A stretch of 42,347 bases of DNA, taken from positions 1-42,347 of the forward strand of contig JAFARC010000034.1 in the NCBI GenBank assembly GCA_019245755.1, written 5' to 3'. Both the position numbers and the translations under genes were made by a program. Numbering within the stretch: position 1 is the first letter of the stretch; each line of letters starts with the position of its first letter. The stretch comes from Mycobacteriaceae bacterium (GTDB taxonomy: Bacteria; Actinomycetota; Actinomycetes; Mycobacteriales; Mycobacteriaceae). Shown here in pieces: positions 1-10,073 of this stretch. The notes under the pieces were generated by a model. The model had not been told where the DNA came from and made no database searches. It worked only from the letters and a program-made list of their open reading frames with translations.

Positions 1-103
1 AGCTTCTGCACCGCCGCGAGGATCGCGAAGTCGTGGCAGCCGGGACACCAACGCACTTCCTGGTCGCTGGTGAAGTCCTTCTTGGTGAGCGGAAGCTGTG
101 CGG

Positions 104-107
<4 letters not shown>
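1..107 (-). CDS. korB: 2-oxoglutarate:ferredoxin oxidoreductase beta subunit, N-terminus only
   Basis: Only the first 35 codons are inside the window; the gene runs off the left edge. The reading starts at a GTG whose last bases overlap the korA stop (GTGA, 4 nt), which implies translational coupling. The visible protein reads [12 protein letters not shown], then [12 protein letters not shown]. The Cys-Pro-Gly-Cys pair (residues 21 and 24) matches the N-terminal iron-sulfur ligands of the thiamine-diphosphate-binding beta subunit. In mycobacteria KorAB oxidatively decarboxylates 2-oxoglutarate to succinyl-CoA with ferredoxin as acceptor, a CoA-dependent bypass of the classical dehydrogenase complex. 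The identity rests on this short stretch plus the adjacent korA; the rest of the protein cannot be checked. Confidence 0.9.
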
Positions 108-2017
<1,910 letters not shown>

Positions 2018-2284
2018 AAACCACCTTTCGGCTGTGCTACCCCCGCGCCGCCGCCGGCCCGGCGCGTCGCCGGAGCCGACGTCCGCAGAATTGATGTCAC
2101 TGCTAGTACCGATTATGGCACTTTCTTAGTGATGGCCTGACCGACGCGCCCGCGACAGGCGCCGAACTTCGGGAAAACACCGAGGTCAACACCGTGACCC
2201 ACATCGCCAACAGCGAAAGTGTGGTTTTCGTCACGTTTCCGCGGCGCCGAATTCTAAGGATGTGGCTGGCGTGTCGCTAGCACC
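2018..2284. other. Intergenic region between korA and the CsbD gene
   Basis: These 267 bases lie upstream of korA and downstream of the minus-strand CsbD gene. I see no convincing gene; short frames here are out-of-frame extensions of korA shadows. The korA promoter is expected here, but I could not pick a clear -35/-10 pair. In M. tuberculosis an MFS gene occupies the korA-clpX interval, so this is probably one junction of the replaced segment. Confidence 0.4.
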
Positions 2285-2476
2285 TCAGGTGCGGCGGCGG
2301 CCCCTGGGCCGGAAGGCGTCCTTGACCTTCTCGGCGGCGTCCTTGAGGTGGCCGACGCGCTGGTCGTCGGCGCCTTGCGCCTCCAGCTGCCGGTCGCCGA
2401 TGGCGCGCCCGATCGCCTCCTTGGTCTTGCCCGTCGCCCGCTGCAGCTTGTTCCTGGCCTTGTCTGTGCCGCTCAT
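2285..2476 (-). CDS. CsbD-like general stress protein
   Basis: The 63-aa product (MSGTDKARNKLQRATGKTKEA...) has the CsbD family pattern: a small, highly charged, probably helical protein with the N-terminal K-A-x-G-K-x-K-E/E-A-x-G region, a central QAEG-like turn (here LEAQGADDQ), and a second amphipathic helix HLKDAAEKVKDAF. It ends in a basic tail RPRGRRRT. CsbD proteins are induced by general stress (SigB in Bacillus, SigF in mycobacteria), but their molecular role is unknown. An AGAGGG ribosome-binding site sits 5 nt before the ATG, which supports the start. A SigF-like promoter lies about 118 nt upstream (2594-2620). The gene is divergent from the beta-propeller gene. Confidence 0.85.
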   Translation of the reverse strand: MSGTDKARNKLQRATGKTKEAIGRAIGDRQLEAQGADDQRVGHLKDAAEKVKDAFRPRGRRRT

Positions 2477-2593
2477 CGTCGCCCTCTCGTTTCACTTCCT
2501 GCTCGCTTGGGTTGCCGCCCTGGCGATCGGCGAAACAGCCACCGCGGCAGGCGACCGGCTCTGATCGCCGGGTTGAGCAAAGACAGGTAGCGA

Positions 2594-2620
2594 ATACCTG
2601 CCCTGACGGTCCCGTCAAAC
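2594..2620 (-). promoter_or_regulatory. SigF-like promoter for the CsbD gene
   Basis: Read on the minus strand, GTTT (2617-2620) is followed by exactly 17 nt and AGGTAT (2594-2599). The mycobacterial SigF consensus is GTTT-N15-17-GGGTAT, so this is a match with one mismatch. It would start transcription near 2587 and give a leader of about 110 nt to the CsbD start. A TTGACG overlaps the same element, so a SigA promoter here cannot be excluded. Confidence 0.5.
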
Positions 2621-2621
2621 C

Positions 2622-2627
2622 TATGCT
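2622..2627 (+). promoter_or_regulatory. -10 box (TATGCT) giving a leaderless propeller mRNA
   Basis: TATGCT fits the mycobacterial TANNNT -10 motif and ends 6 nt before the ATG at 2634. With the usual 6-9 nt to the start site, transcription would begin at or next to the start codon. No Shine-Dalgarno sequence is visible, which is consistent with leaderless translation. Confidence 0.4.
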
Positions 2628-2633
2628 CGGCTC

Positions 2634-4982
2634 ATGGCCTGGAAGCTGCCGGTGCTGCGATTGAGCGTGCCCGGCTTCGCTCCATTGGCAACCGCGGCGC
2701 CGGCTCCGACGGCGATTTCGCCCGGCACGCTCGAATCGATGCGCGCGGCGTTGCGGCGTGTCCGCGCCCGCACCGCGACCTTGCCTGGTCTCGGGTTCGA
2801 CGGCACCGGTTATCGGGTCGCGCTCACTTCACCGGTCGCACGCGCCATGCCGACGGTGATCGCCACCGTTGCGGTTGGCGCCTTCCCGACCGGGGTCGCG
2901 GTCAGCCCCGACGGCCGGCGCGTGTACGTGGTCAACAGCAGCGCCGACACGGTCTCGGTGCTCGACACCCGCGCCCGCGAGCCGATCACGACGATCGCCG
3001 TGGGCCACCGCCCGTACGGGATAGCGCTGCACCCGGACGGCTGCGTTGCCTACGTGGTCAGTGCCGCTGACAACGCGGTCTCGATCGTCGACACCGACGC
3101 GTGTGCGGTCGTCTCGACGATAGCCGTCGGTGAGGCGCCGTACGGGGCGGCGGTCAGCCCGGACGGTGACCGGGTGTATGTCACCAACCAGGGCGACGAC
3201 TCTGTGTCGGTGATCAACACGGCGACCGCCACGGTCATCGCGACCCTCGACGTCGGCGCGGGCCCGACCGGCGTCGCGGTCACCCCGGACGGTCGCCACA
3301 TCTGCGTGGCTAACAACGATGCACATTCGCTGTGGGTGATCGACACCGCCGCGCAGTCGGTCACCGCCGACATCCCGGTGGGAAAGCACCCGGCGCAGGT
3401 GGCCGTCACGCCGGACGGCGCGCAGGCCTTCGTCACCAACGCCTCGGGCGGTTCGGTCTCGATCGTCGATCTGGCCAGCGGCGCAATCGAGGAGAACATC
3501 CTGGTCGGCGCGCACCCGATCGGCGTGGCGATCAGTCCCGACGGGACGCTGGCATATGTCACCGCGCTGGACGCCGCCCGGGTAACGGGCGCTGTGAGGA
3601 TCCTCGGTGTCGCCTCGGGCACCGTCACAACGCTTTCCGCCGGAGCGCCCTACGGTGTCGCCGTTTCCCCCGGCGGTGATCGTGTCTACGTGACGGACTT
3701 CGTCGCGCGGGCCGTGTCGGTGATCTCGGTGGGTGAGCCCGGTATCGAAGGTACCGTGGCGAACCCGGGGACGGCGCCGCACAGATATCTGCCCGTCGAC
3801 GGACCGCGACGGTCTCGGCTCCACCACGACGTCCGCCGCATCCCGCTGGACCGCTCGGCGTCCGCGGTAACCGCCGATCCCGAATCGGGCCGAGCCTTCG
3901 TCGTTCGCAGCAACGACGGATGCGTCGACGTGATCGAGCGATCCGGCCACACCGTCACCGTCCCGGTGGGCAGCTACCCCTCGGCGCTGGCGCGCAACCA
4001 CGACGGGACCCGCGCGTACGTCACGAACCACCACGACGGCTCGGTGTCGGTGATAGACACCGCGCCGGCCAGTCCATCGGGCAACACCGTCGTGGCCACG
4101 CTCCACGTCGGCGGAGCGTGGTCGACCGGCGTGATTCTCAGTCGCGACGGCGCCCGCGGGTACGCCGTCAACGACACCGACGCCTGCCTGTCGGTGATCG
4201 ACACGGCCGGCGGCAGCGCCACCCGCGACACCGTGATCGGCCGGATCGACCTTCGGCAGCCACCGGCGGCGCTTGGGTTGAGCCCCAACGGCAGGTGGAT
4301 CTACACCATCAACCATTTCGACGACGTCGTGTGGGCGGTCCACACCGTCACGAACACGGTCGCGGCGATCCCGGTCCCCGGTTACCCGTACCGGCTTTCG
4401 TTCAGCCCCAACGGGTTACGTGTCTACGCCAGCCTCACCGCCAGCGGATCGCTGAGCGTCATCGACACCGACCCGGCCAGCCGCACGTATCACCGGGTGA
4501 TCGGGCGGTTGCGGCTCGGCGGCCATGTGCCCGATCCGGTGTTCACGATCGCGGGGGCGCGTGCCTACGTACCGAAGTTCGCCGCCGATTCCGTCTCGAT
4601 CATCGACACCGCAACCAGCATGGTGAAAAGCATCGCGGTGGGCCACTACCCGTGGGACGTCGCAGTGAGTCCGGACGGGCGTCGCGCGTACATCGTCAAT
4701 TTCTTGGAGAACTCGGTGTCGATCGTCGATTCGGCGTCGGACTCCGTGACCGGTACCGTCGCCGTCGGCACCCACCCGTGCCGGATCGCGCTCAGCGCCG
4801 ACGGCACCCGCGCGGTGGTGGTCAACAACCGGGACGACTCGGTGTCGGTGATCGACACCGCCACCGCTGCGGTCGGTACCACAGTTGCGGTGGGCCGCAA
4901 TCCGTTTGATGTGACGCTCAGCCGGGACGGCGCGCGCGCATGCGTGCAGCACCGAGACGGCCTCTCGCTGATGTCCCTTTGA
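2634..4982 (+). CDS. Double YVTN-type beta-propeller protein
   Basis: The 782-aa protein is built almost entirely of about 16 repeats of 42-48 residues with the core VAVSPDGRRVYVVN...SVSVIDT, typical of YVTN/YncE beta-propellers. Seven regular repeats span about residues 77-365. They are followed by a divergent, basic linker (about 365-420), then eight to nine more repeats to the C-terminus. This suggests two propellers in tandem. The first about 75 residues are Ala/Pro/Arg-rich and show no clear signal peptide or lipobox. Such propellers serve as binding platforms or enzymes; the ligand cannot be read from sequence. It lies 12 nt before a propeller lipoprotein gene, probably in the same transcript. 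I know of no counterpart at this place in M. tuberculosis. Function unknown. Confidence 0.85.
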   Translation: MAWKLPVLRLSVPGFAPLATAAPAPTAISPGTLESMRAALRRVRARTATLPGLGFDGTGYRVALTSPVARAMPTVIATVAVGAFPTGVAVSPDGRRVYVVNSSADTVSVLDTRAREPITTIAVGHRPYGIALHPDGCVAYVVSAADNAVSIVDTDACAVVSTIAVGEAPYGAAVSPDGDRVYVTNQGDDSVSVINTATATVIATLDVGAGPTGVAVTPDGRHICVANNDAHSLWVIDTAAQSVTADIPVGKHPAQVAVTPDGAQAFVTNASGGSVSIVDLASGAIEENILVGAHPIGVAISPDGTLAYVTALDAARVTGAVRILGVASGTVTTLSAGAPYGVAVSPGGDRVYVTDFVARAVSVISVGEPGIEGTVANPGTAPHRYLPVDGPRRSRLHHDVRRIPLDRSASAVTADPESGRAFVVRSNDGCVDVIERSGHTVTVPVGSYPSALARNHDGTRAYVTNHHDGSVSVIDTAPASPSGNTVVATLHVGGAWSTGVILSRDGARGYAVNDTDACLSVIDTAGGSATRDTVIGRIDLRQPPAALGLSPNGRWIYTINHFDDVVWAVHTVTNTVAAIPVPGYPYRLSFSPNGLRVYASLTASGSLSVIDTDPASRTYHRVIGRLRLGGHVPDPVFTIAGARAYVPKFAADSVSIIDTATSMVKSIAVGHYPWDVAVSPDGRRAYIVNFLENSVSIVDSASDSVTGTVAVGTHPCRIALSADGTRAVVVNNRDDSVSVIDTATAAVGTTVAVGRNPFDVTLSRDGARACVQHRDGLSLMSL

Positions 4983-4994
4983 GCAAGCGGCAGC

Positions 4995-6077
4995 ATGGGA
5001 AACCTGAGGCAATTGTCGCTGTGGCTGCCCGTCGCCCTCGCCTTGACGACCGCCGGCTGCGGTCCCGGGCACCCTGGAGCGCCGCCCATTCCGACGACGA
5101 CCGGCTACACGCCGCCGGGCGTTCCGACGGAGGGTACCCGCCCGCCGGCCGGCAAACTGCCACCGGCCGCCGAGCCACAGTCGGCGCCCCCGCAGGCGGC
5201 CCAGGTCCCCGGGCGCATCATCGGGGTCGGCGACTCACCGGAGGGTGTCGCCGTGGACGCCGTCACCCGCACCGTCGCCGTGGCCAAGCGCAACCCGAAC
5301 GAACTCGTGCTGCTCAACGCCGACACCGTCGCGATCACCGGCCGCACGCCACTGCCGGGGTTCACCCGGCACCTCGAGCTGGCCGCTCCGGGCGGCCCGG
5401 TTCTCGTGCCGATGGAAAGCGCGAACGCGCTGATCCGCGTCGATCTCCCGGGCGGCCGTTCGGGACCGCAGATCGTCACCGGCACCGTGCCGCACGACGC
5501 CGCGCAGGCGCAGAACGGCACCGTCTTCGTCACCAATGAGCTCGGCGGCACCGTGGCGGCCATCCGCGGTGACCGGGTCGTGAAGGTGTTCACCGACGTT
5601 GTTCAGCCGGCGGGGACGGCGGCGGTCGGCCTGTCGGTGGGTGTGCTCGACGTCCGCACGAACGATCTGACCACTTACGACGCCGCCGCGCTGATGATCA
5701 CCGGTTCGACGCCGGCCGGCCAGGGACCCACTCACCTGGTGGCCGACAAGCACGGCCGGATGATCGCCGCCGATACCCGCGCAAACACCGTAAGGGTCTT
5801 CTCGCCCCTGCCGACGCCCCACGAGATCGCCAGCGTCCCGCAGCCGGACGGACCGTATGGCGTGGCGTATGACCCGGCGCGCGACCGGCTGTGGGTCGCG
5901 TCATCGGGCAGCAATCAGGTCGTCGGCTACGACATGACTCAAGCGACGCCGCGTGCGGTTGCGCGGATCACCACCGTGCAGAACCCATATACGCTCGGCG
6001 TGGACGCCACCACCGGCCGGCTGTTCATCGCGGGCGTCACCGGTGGCGTGCTGCAGGTTGTCGACGGCCCACCTTAG
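4995..6077 (+). CDS. Beta-propeller lipoprotein (YncE-like)
   Basis: The 360-aa product has a lipoprotein signal: MGNLRQLSLWLPVALALTTAGC, with the lipobox Thr-Ala-Gly-Cys placing the lipidated cysteine at residue 22. A Pro/Thr-rich tether follows (about 23-75). The rest is a single YVTN-like propeller with blades such as GVGDSPEGVAVDAVTRTVAV, GPTHLVADKHGRMIAADTR and GPYGVAYDPARDRLWVASSG. It should therefore sit on the outer face of the plasma membrane. It starts 12 nt after the double-propeller gene and is followed 26 nt later by fdhD, so the three may be cotranscribed. It resembles other mycobacterial seven-bladed propeller proteins in type, but I do not recognise a named orthologue. The start is well supported by the signal peptide. 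Confidence 0.85.
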   Translation: MGNLRQLSLWLPVALALTTAGCGPGHPGAPPIPTTTGYTPPGVPTEGTRPPAGKLPPAAEPQSAPPQAAQVPGRIIGVGDSPEGVAVDAVTRTVAVAKRNPNELVLLNADTVAITGRTPLPGFTRHLELAAPGGPVLVPMESANALIRVDLPGGRSGPQIVTGTVPHDAAQAQNGTVFVTNELGGTVAAIRGDRVVKVFTDVVQPAGTAAVGLSVGVLDVRTNDLTTYDAAALMITGSTPAGQGPTHLVADKHGRMIAADTRANTVRVFSPLPTPHEIASVPQPDGPYGVAYDPARDRLWVASSGSNQVVGYDMTQATPRAVARITTVQNPYTLGVDATTGRLFIAGVTGGVLQVVDGPP

Positions 6078-6103
6078 ATTGACGTTATGCCGATGGAGAC
6101 ACC

Positions 6104-6928
6104 GTGGGTCGTTTGACGACACGGCGCCCGGCCCGCCGGGTGACCCCGCGCGCCACCGTCAGCCGGCCCGAGACGTTGGCGGTGGAAGAGCCGCTGGAAA
6201 TCCGGGTCAACGGCGCGCCGGTCACGGTCACCATGCGCACACCCGGCTCGGATGTCGAACTGGCCCAGGGGTTTCTGCTCACCGAGGGAGTGATCGGGCA
6301 CCGCTCCGACGTCGTCACCGTGCGCTACTGCCGGGGTGCCGGACCGGACGCAACCCACACCTACAACGTGCTCGACGTGACGTTGGCACCCCACGTTGCG
6401 GCGCCCGATGTCGACGTGACCCGCAATTTCTACTCGACCTCGTCGTGCGGGGTGTGCGGCAAGGCCTCGCTCGATGCGGTGCGCCTGATCAGTCGCTTCT
6501 GTCCCGGCGACGACCCCGCCGGCACCACCGTCGCCACGCTGAGCGCGATGCCGGGTCAACTGCGCTCGGCGCAGAAGGTTTTCGCCAGCACCGGCGGCTT
6601 GCACGGCGCTGCGTTGTTCCGCGCCGACGGCACGATGCTGGCCGTGCGTGAGGACATCGGGCGGCACAACGCGGTCGACAAGGTCATCGGCTGGGCCCTG
6701 GAGAACGACAAGATCCCGGTCCGGGGCACCGTGCTGCTAGTCAGCGGGCGTGCGTCGTTCGAGCTGACGCAGAAAGCCGTGATGGCCGGGATTCCGGTGC
6801 TGGCCGCGGTGTCGGCGCCGTCGTCACTGGCCGTGGACCTGGCCGCCGAGTCTGGCCTGACCCTGGTCGCGTTCCTGCGCGGGGACTCGATGAACGTCTA
6901 CACCCGTCCCGACCGGGTCGGGCGGTAG
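6104..6928 (+). CDS. fdhD: FdhD sulfurtransferase for formate dehydrogenase
   Basis: The 274-aa protein matches FdhD. It carries the SSCGVCGK motif with the redox cysteine pair C115-x-x-C118, the upstream strand [12 protein letters not shown], the [10 protein letters not shown] stretch, and [16 protein letters not shown]. FdhD passes sulfur from the cysteine desulfurase to the bis-MGD cofactor of formate dehydrogenase, which is essential for FdhF activity. A GTG start at 6104 is preceded by GGAGA 5 nt upstream. In M. tuberculosis fdhD (Rv2899c) lies next to fdhF elsewhere in the chromosome; here it stands behind the propeller genes without an fdhF in the window. It ends 5 nt before the convergent clpX stop. 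Confidence 0.93.
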   Translation: MGRLTTRRPARRVTPRATVSRPETLAVEEPLEIRVNGAPVTVTMRTPGSDVELAQGFLLTEGVIGHRSDVVTVRYCRGAGPDATHTYNVLDVTLAPHVAAPDVDVTRNFYSTSSCGVCGKASLDAVRLISRFCPGDDPAGTTVATLSAMPGQLRSAQKVFASTGGLHGAALFRADGTMLAVREDIGRHNAVDKVIGWALENDKIPVRGTVLLVSGRASFELTQKAVMAGIPVLAAVSAPSSLAVDLAAESGLTLVAFLRGDSMNVYTRPDRVGR

Positions 6929-6933
6929 GCCAA

Positions 6934-8214
6934 CTAGGCGCTCTTGTCGCGGCGCTCGGTGCGCTGCGGCTTGCGCGGCACGATCGTCGGCAGCACGTTG
7001 TCCTGCACGGTTTCCTTGGTGACGACGACCTTGGCGACGTCGTCACGGCTGGGGATGTCGTACATCACCGGCAGCAGGACTTCCTCCATGATCGCCCGTA
7101 GTCCCCGCGCGCCGGTGCCGCGGTGAATGGCTTGGTCGGCGATGGCTTCCAGCGCATCCTGGGTGAACTCGAGCTCCACGCCGTCCATCTCGAACAGCCG
7201 GGTGTACTGCTTGACCAAGGCGTTCTTCGGTTCCGAAAGGATCCGTACCAGCGAGTCCTTGTCCAGGTTGGTCACCGACGCGACGACGGGCAGCCTGCCG
7301 ATGAACTCCGGGATGAGCCCGTACTTGATCAGGTCCTCGGGCATCACCTCGGCGAAGTGATCCTGGGTGTCGATCTCGGCCTTGGAGCGCACCTCCGCGC
7401 CGAAACCCAGCCCGCGCTTGCCCACCCGGTCGGAGACGATCTTCTCCAGGCCCGCGAACGCGCCCGCCACGATGAACAGCACGTTGGTGGTGTCGATCTG
7501 GATGAACTCCTGATGCGGATGCTTGCGGCCGCCCTGCGGCGGCACCGAGGCCTGGGTGCCCTCCAGGATCTTCAGCAGCGCCTGCTGCACACCTTCGCCG
7601 GACACGTCGCGGGTGATCGACGGGTTCTCGCTCTTGCGGGCGATCTTGTCGACCTCATCGATGTAGATGATTCCGGTCTCGGCGCGCTTGACGTCGTAGT
7701 CGGCGGCCTGGATCAGCTTGAGCAGGATGTTCTCCACGTCCTCGCCGACGTAGCCGGCCTCGGTCAGCGCGGTGGCGTCGGCGATCGCGAACGGCACGTT
7801 GAGCATCTTGGCCAGGGTCTGGGCCAGATACGTCTTGCCGCAGCCGGTGGGGCCCAGCATCAGGATGTTCGACTTGGCCAACTCGACCGGCTCGGATCGT
7901 GAGTCGCGGGTCTTCTCGCCGGCCTGGATGCGCTTGTAGTGGTTGTACACCGCGACGGCGAGTGTGCGTTTGGCGTTGTCCTGACCGATCACATAGCTTT
8001 CCAGGAACTCACGGATCTCGGCCGGCTTGGGAAGTTCGTCGAGTTTGACGTCGTCGGCGTCGGCGAGTTCCTCTTCGATGATCTCGTTGCACAGATCGAT
8101 GCATTCGTCGCAGATGTAGACGCCGGGGCCCGCGATGAGCTTCTTGACCTGCTTTTGGCTCTTGCCACAGAACGAGCACTTCAGCAGGTCACCGCCGTCT
8201 CCGATGCGCGCCAT
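6934..8214 (-). CDS. clpX: ATP-dependent Clp protease ATPase subunit ClpX
   Basis: The 426-aa AAA+ unfoldase starts [17 protein letters not shown], and its N-terminal C4 zinc domain (C13, C16, C35, C38) is intact. Then come the Walker A motif GPTGCGKT, the pore loop EAGYVGEDV, the Walker [12 protein letters not shown], the ClpP-docking loop region [10 protein letters not shown], and the sensor-2 motif [10 protein letters not shown]. It unfolds substrates and feeds them to the ClpP1P2 chamber encoded 1.2 kb away. An upstream in-frame extension exists, but the start at 8214 gives the normal family length and begins the conserved domain, so I chose it. The C-terminus is basic ([13 protein letters not shown]). 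It is convergent with fdhD and divergent from mmuM. Confidence 0.97.
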   Translation of the reverse strand: MARIGDGGDLLKCSFCGKSQKQVKKLIAGPGVYICDECIDLCNEIIEEELADADDVKLDELPKPAEIREFLESYVIGQDNAKRTLAVAVYNHYKRIQAGEKTRDSRSEPVELAKSNILMLGPTGCGKTYLAQTLAKMLNVPFAIADATALTEAGYVGEDVENILLKLIQAADYDVKRAETGIIYIDEVDKIARKSENPSITRDVSGEGVQQALLKILEGTQASVPPQGGRKHPHQEFIQIDTTNVLFIVAGAFAGLEKIVSDRVGKRGLGFGAEVRSKAEIDTQDHFAEVMPEDLIKYGLIPEFIGRLPVVASVTNLDKDSLVRILSEPKNALVKQYTRLFEMDGVELEFTQDALEAIADQAIHRGTGARGLRAIMEEVLLPVMYDIPSRDDVAKVVVTKETVQDNVLPTIVPRKPQRTERRDKSA

Positions 8215-8301
8215 GGTGATCGGTTCCCACTTCCTGTTCGCGGTCGATCTCAGCTGATATGAACGATTGTGCCGGACGTACTTCCCGACGCTACCCGCTT
8301 G

Positions 8302-8322
8302 ATCGGTCAGCGGGCGACCGAT
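8302..8322. repeat. Perfect inverted repeat between clpX and mmuM
   Basis: ATCGGTC (8302-8308) and GACCGAT (8316-8322) are perfect 7-bp inverted arms around a 7-nt spacer. It lies 88 nt before the clpX start and 173 nt before the mmuM start, inside the 280-bp divergent intergenic region. It could be an operator or a small hairpin. The rest of this region (8215-8494) shows no gene. Confidence 0.4.
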
Positions 8323-8482
8323 AGCAGCGAATCGCGTCAGTGGTATTTCCGGCCGTGGCTTGCAGCCGCGCTGTGTGTGAACATATCGCTTGCCCGGGCC
8401 CGCGGCGGCATGGAGCGCCCGACCGTGTCCTTGGCGTGTCGTCGCCGTTACTGGACCGAGAGGCGCCCGCGGCAACCGGCCC

Positions 8483-8488
8483 TACAGT
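8483..8488 (+). promoter_or_regulatory. -10 box (TACAGT) giving a leaderless mmuM mRNA
   Basis: TACAGT is a good mycobacterial -10 hexamer and is followed after 6 nt by the GTG at 8495. This places the transcription start on the start codon and independently supports that GTG over upstream in-frame codons. Confidence 0.5.
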
Positions 8489-8494
8489 GGGCTG

Positions 8495-9394
8495 GTGGGG
8501 TTCGCCGCGCCCGCCGATACCGTGCTGATCAGCGATGGCGGCCTGGCCACCGAGCTCCAGGCCCGGGGCCACGATATCTCCGACGCGCTGTGGTCGGCCC
8601 GGTTGCTGGTCGACGCCCCGCAGGAGATCGTGGCGGTTCACCACGAGTTTTTCCGGGCCGGGGCGGCCATCGCGACGACGGCCAGCTATCAGGCCTCGTT
8701 CGACGGGTTCGCCGCCCGCGGCTTCGGCCGCGCCGACGCGGCCGCGCTACTGCGGCGCAGCGTGGAGCTGGCTCGCATCGCCGGCGCCGAGGTCGGCGGC
8801 GAGCCCAGATGGGTCGCCGCGTCGATCGGGCCCTATGGTGCCGCGCTCGCCGACGGCTCCGAATACCGCGGCCGGTACGGGCTCAGCGTTGCCGAGCTGG
8901 CGGCCTGGCACCGTCCGCGGCTGGAGGTGCTGGCGGGCGCGCAGCCGGATGTGCTGGCCCTGGAGACGGTGCCCGACATCGACGAGGCCGAGGCGCTGGT
9001 GGGGCTGGTTCGGCGGGTCGGCGTGCCGGCCTGGCTGAGCTACACGATCGACGGCTCACACACCCGCGCCGGGCAGTCGCTCGCCGACGCGTTCGCGGTG
9101 GCCGCGGGGGTACCCGAAATCGTGGCGGTCGGCGTGAACTGCTGCGCGCCCGGCGACGTGCTGAGCGCGATCGAGCTGGCCCGAACCGTCACCGGAAAGC
9201 CGGTGATCGTCTACCCCAACAGCGGCCAACGGTGGGACTCCGGTTCGCGGGCCTGGGTGGGGCCGCCGCTGTTCTCGGCCCAGCTTGTCCCGCGCTGGGC
9301 GGCCGCGGGCGCGCGCATCGTCGGCGGGTGCTGTTGCGTGCGGCCGGCCGACATCGCGAAGGTGGCACGCGCAACTCGGCCGGCCCCCGCGTAG
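8495..9394 (+). CDS. mmuM: Homocysteine S-methyltransferase MmuM
   Basis: The 299-aa protein is a Zn-dependent homocysteine S-methyltransferase (Pfam S-methyl_trans). It converts homocysteine and S-methylmethionine (or AdoMet) to methionine. The N-terminal DGGLATELQARGHD strand, the central LETVPDIDEAEAL, GVNCCAPGD (Cys216) and GGCCCVRP (Cys279, Cys280) match the family; these cysteines are the expected zinc ligands. An upstream in-frame extension of 35 codons exists, but the GTG at 8495 gives the family length (about 300 aa) and lies just behind a -10 box. It is the counterpart of Rv2458 and converges on clpP2 with a 7-nt gap. Confidence 0.93.
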   Translation: MGFAAPADTVLISDGGLATELQARGHDISDALWSARLLVDAPQEIVAVHHEFFRAGAAIATTASYQASFDGFAARGFGRADAAALLRRSVELARIAGAEVGGEPRWVAASIGPYGAALADGSEYRGRYGLSVAELAAWHRPRLEVLAGAQPDVLALETVPDIDEAEALVGLVRRVGVPAWLSYTIDGSHTRAGQSLADAFAVAAGVPEIVAVGVNCCAPGDVLSAIELARTVTGKPVIVYPNSGQRWDSGSRAWVGPPLFSAQLVPRWAAAGARIVGGCCCVRPADIAKVARATRPAPA

Positions 9395-9401
9395 GCGGGA
9401 A

Positions 9402-10073
9402 TCAGGCGGTCTGCGCCGACAGTTTCCGGTACTCCAGCACCGTGTCGATGATGCCGTAGTCCTTGGCTTCCTCGGCGGTCAGGATCTTGTCGCGGTCGGT
9501 GTCCTTGCGTATCGTCGCCGCGTCCTTGCCGGTGTGGTGGGCCAGCGTGGTCTCCATCAGCGTCCGCATCCGCTCGATCTCGGCGGCCTGAATCTCCAGG
9601 TCGGAGAACTGGCCCTGGATCACCCCGGCGAGCGCCGGCTGGTGGATCAGGACACGGGCGTTGGGCAGCGCCATCCGCTTGCCCGGCGTACCGGCGGCCA
9701 GCAGCACCGCGGCGGCTGATGCCGCCTGGCCCAGGCACACGGTCTGGATGTCGGCGCGCACGTACTGCATCGTGTCGTAGATCGCCATCAGCGAGGTGAA
9801 CGAGCCGCCGGGCGAGTTGATGTACATGGTGATGTCGCGGTCGGGATCCAGCGACTCCAGCACCAGCAGCTGCGCCATGATGTCGTTCGCCGACGCGTCG
9901 TCGACTTGGACGCCCAGGAAGATGATGCGTTCCTCGAACAGCTTGTTGTACGGATTGGATTCCTTGAGTCCGAAGCTGGAGTGCTCGATGAAGGACGGCA
10001 GGATGTAGCGCGCCTGCGGCTGGATCGGCGCGTCGGGGTGACTAGACAGGTGACTAGACAGGTGACTAGACAT
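9402..10073 (-). CDS. clpP2: ATP-dependent Clp protease proteolytic subunit 2
   Basis: The 223-aa serine protease subunit has the catalytic triad Ser119 ([11 protein letters not shown]), His144 (VLIHQP) and Asp195 (in KDTDRDKI). It assembles with ClpP1 into the mixed tetradecamer that is essential in mycobacteria. It is longer than the 214-aa M. tuberculosis protein only at the N-terminus, which reads [16 protein letters not shown], a direct result of a 12-bp repeat in the DNA (10038-10073). This N-terminal part is normally a propeptide. The start overlaps the clpP1 stop by 8 nt, so expression is coupled. A GTG or ATG further downstream was not favoured because the conserved RYILPSF segment follows closely. 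Confidence 0.97.
   Translation of the reverse strand: MSSHLSSHLSSHPDAPIQPQARYILPSFIEHSSFGLKESNPYNKLFEERIIFLGVQVDDASANDIMAQLLVLESLDPDRDITMYINSPGGSFTSLMAIYDTMQYVRADIQTVCLGQAASAAAVLLAAGTPGKRMALPNARVLIHQPALAGVIQGQFSDLEIQAAEIERMRTLMETTLAHHTGKDAATIRKDTDRDKILTAEEAKDYGIIDTVLEYRKLSAQTA
10038..10073. repeat. 12-bp tandem repeat, three copies, at the clpP2 start
   Basis: GTGACTAGACAG occurs at 10038-10049 and 10050-10061, and as GTGACTAGACAT (one base different) at 10062-10073. It encodes [12 protein letters not shown] on the minus strand. Because the unit is 12 nt, copy changes keep the frame. The last copy contains the clpP2 start codon and the clpP1 stop. Confidence 0.95.

Noticed and set aside
2634..4982. 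Possible CRISPR-like or satellite DNA repeats in the propeller gene
   Set aside because: The repeats are at protein level (about 45 residues per blade) and diverged in DNA; no identical spaced repeats were seen.
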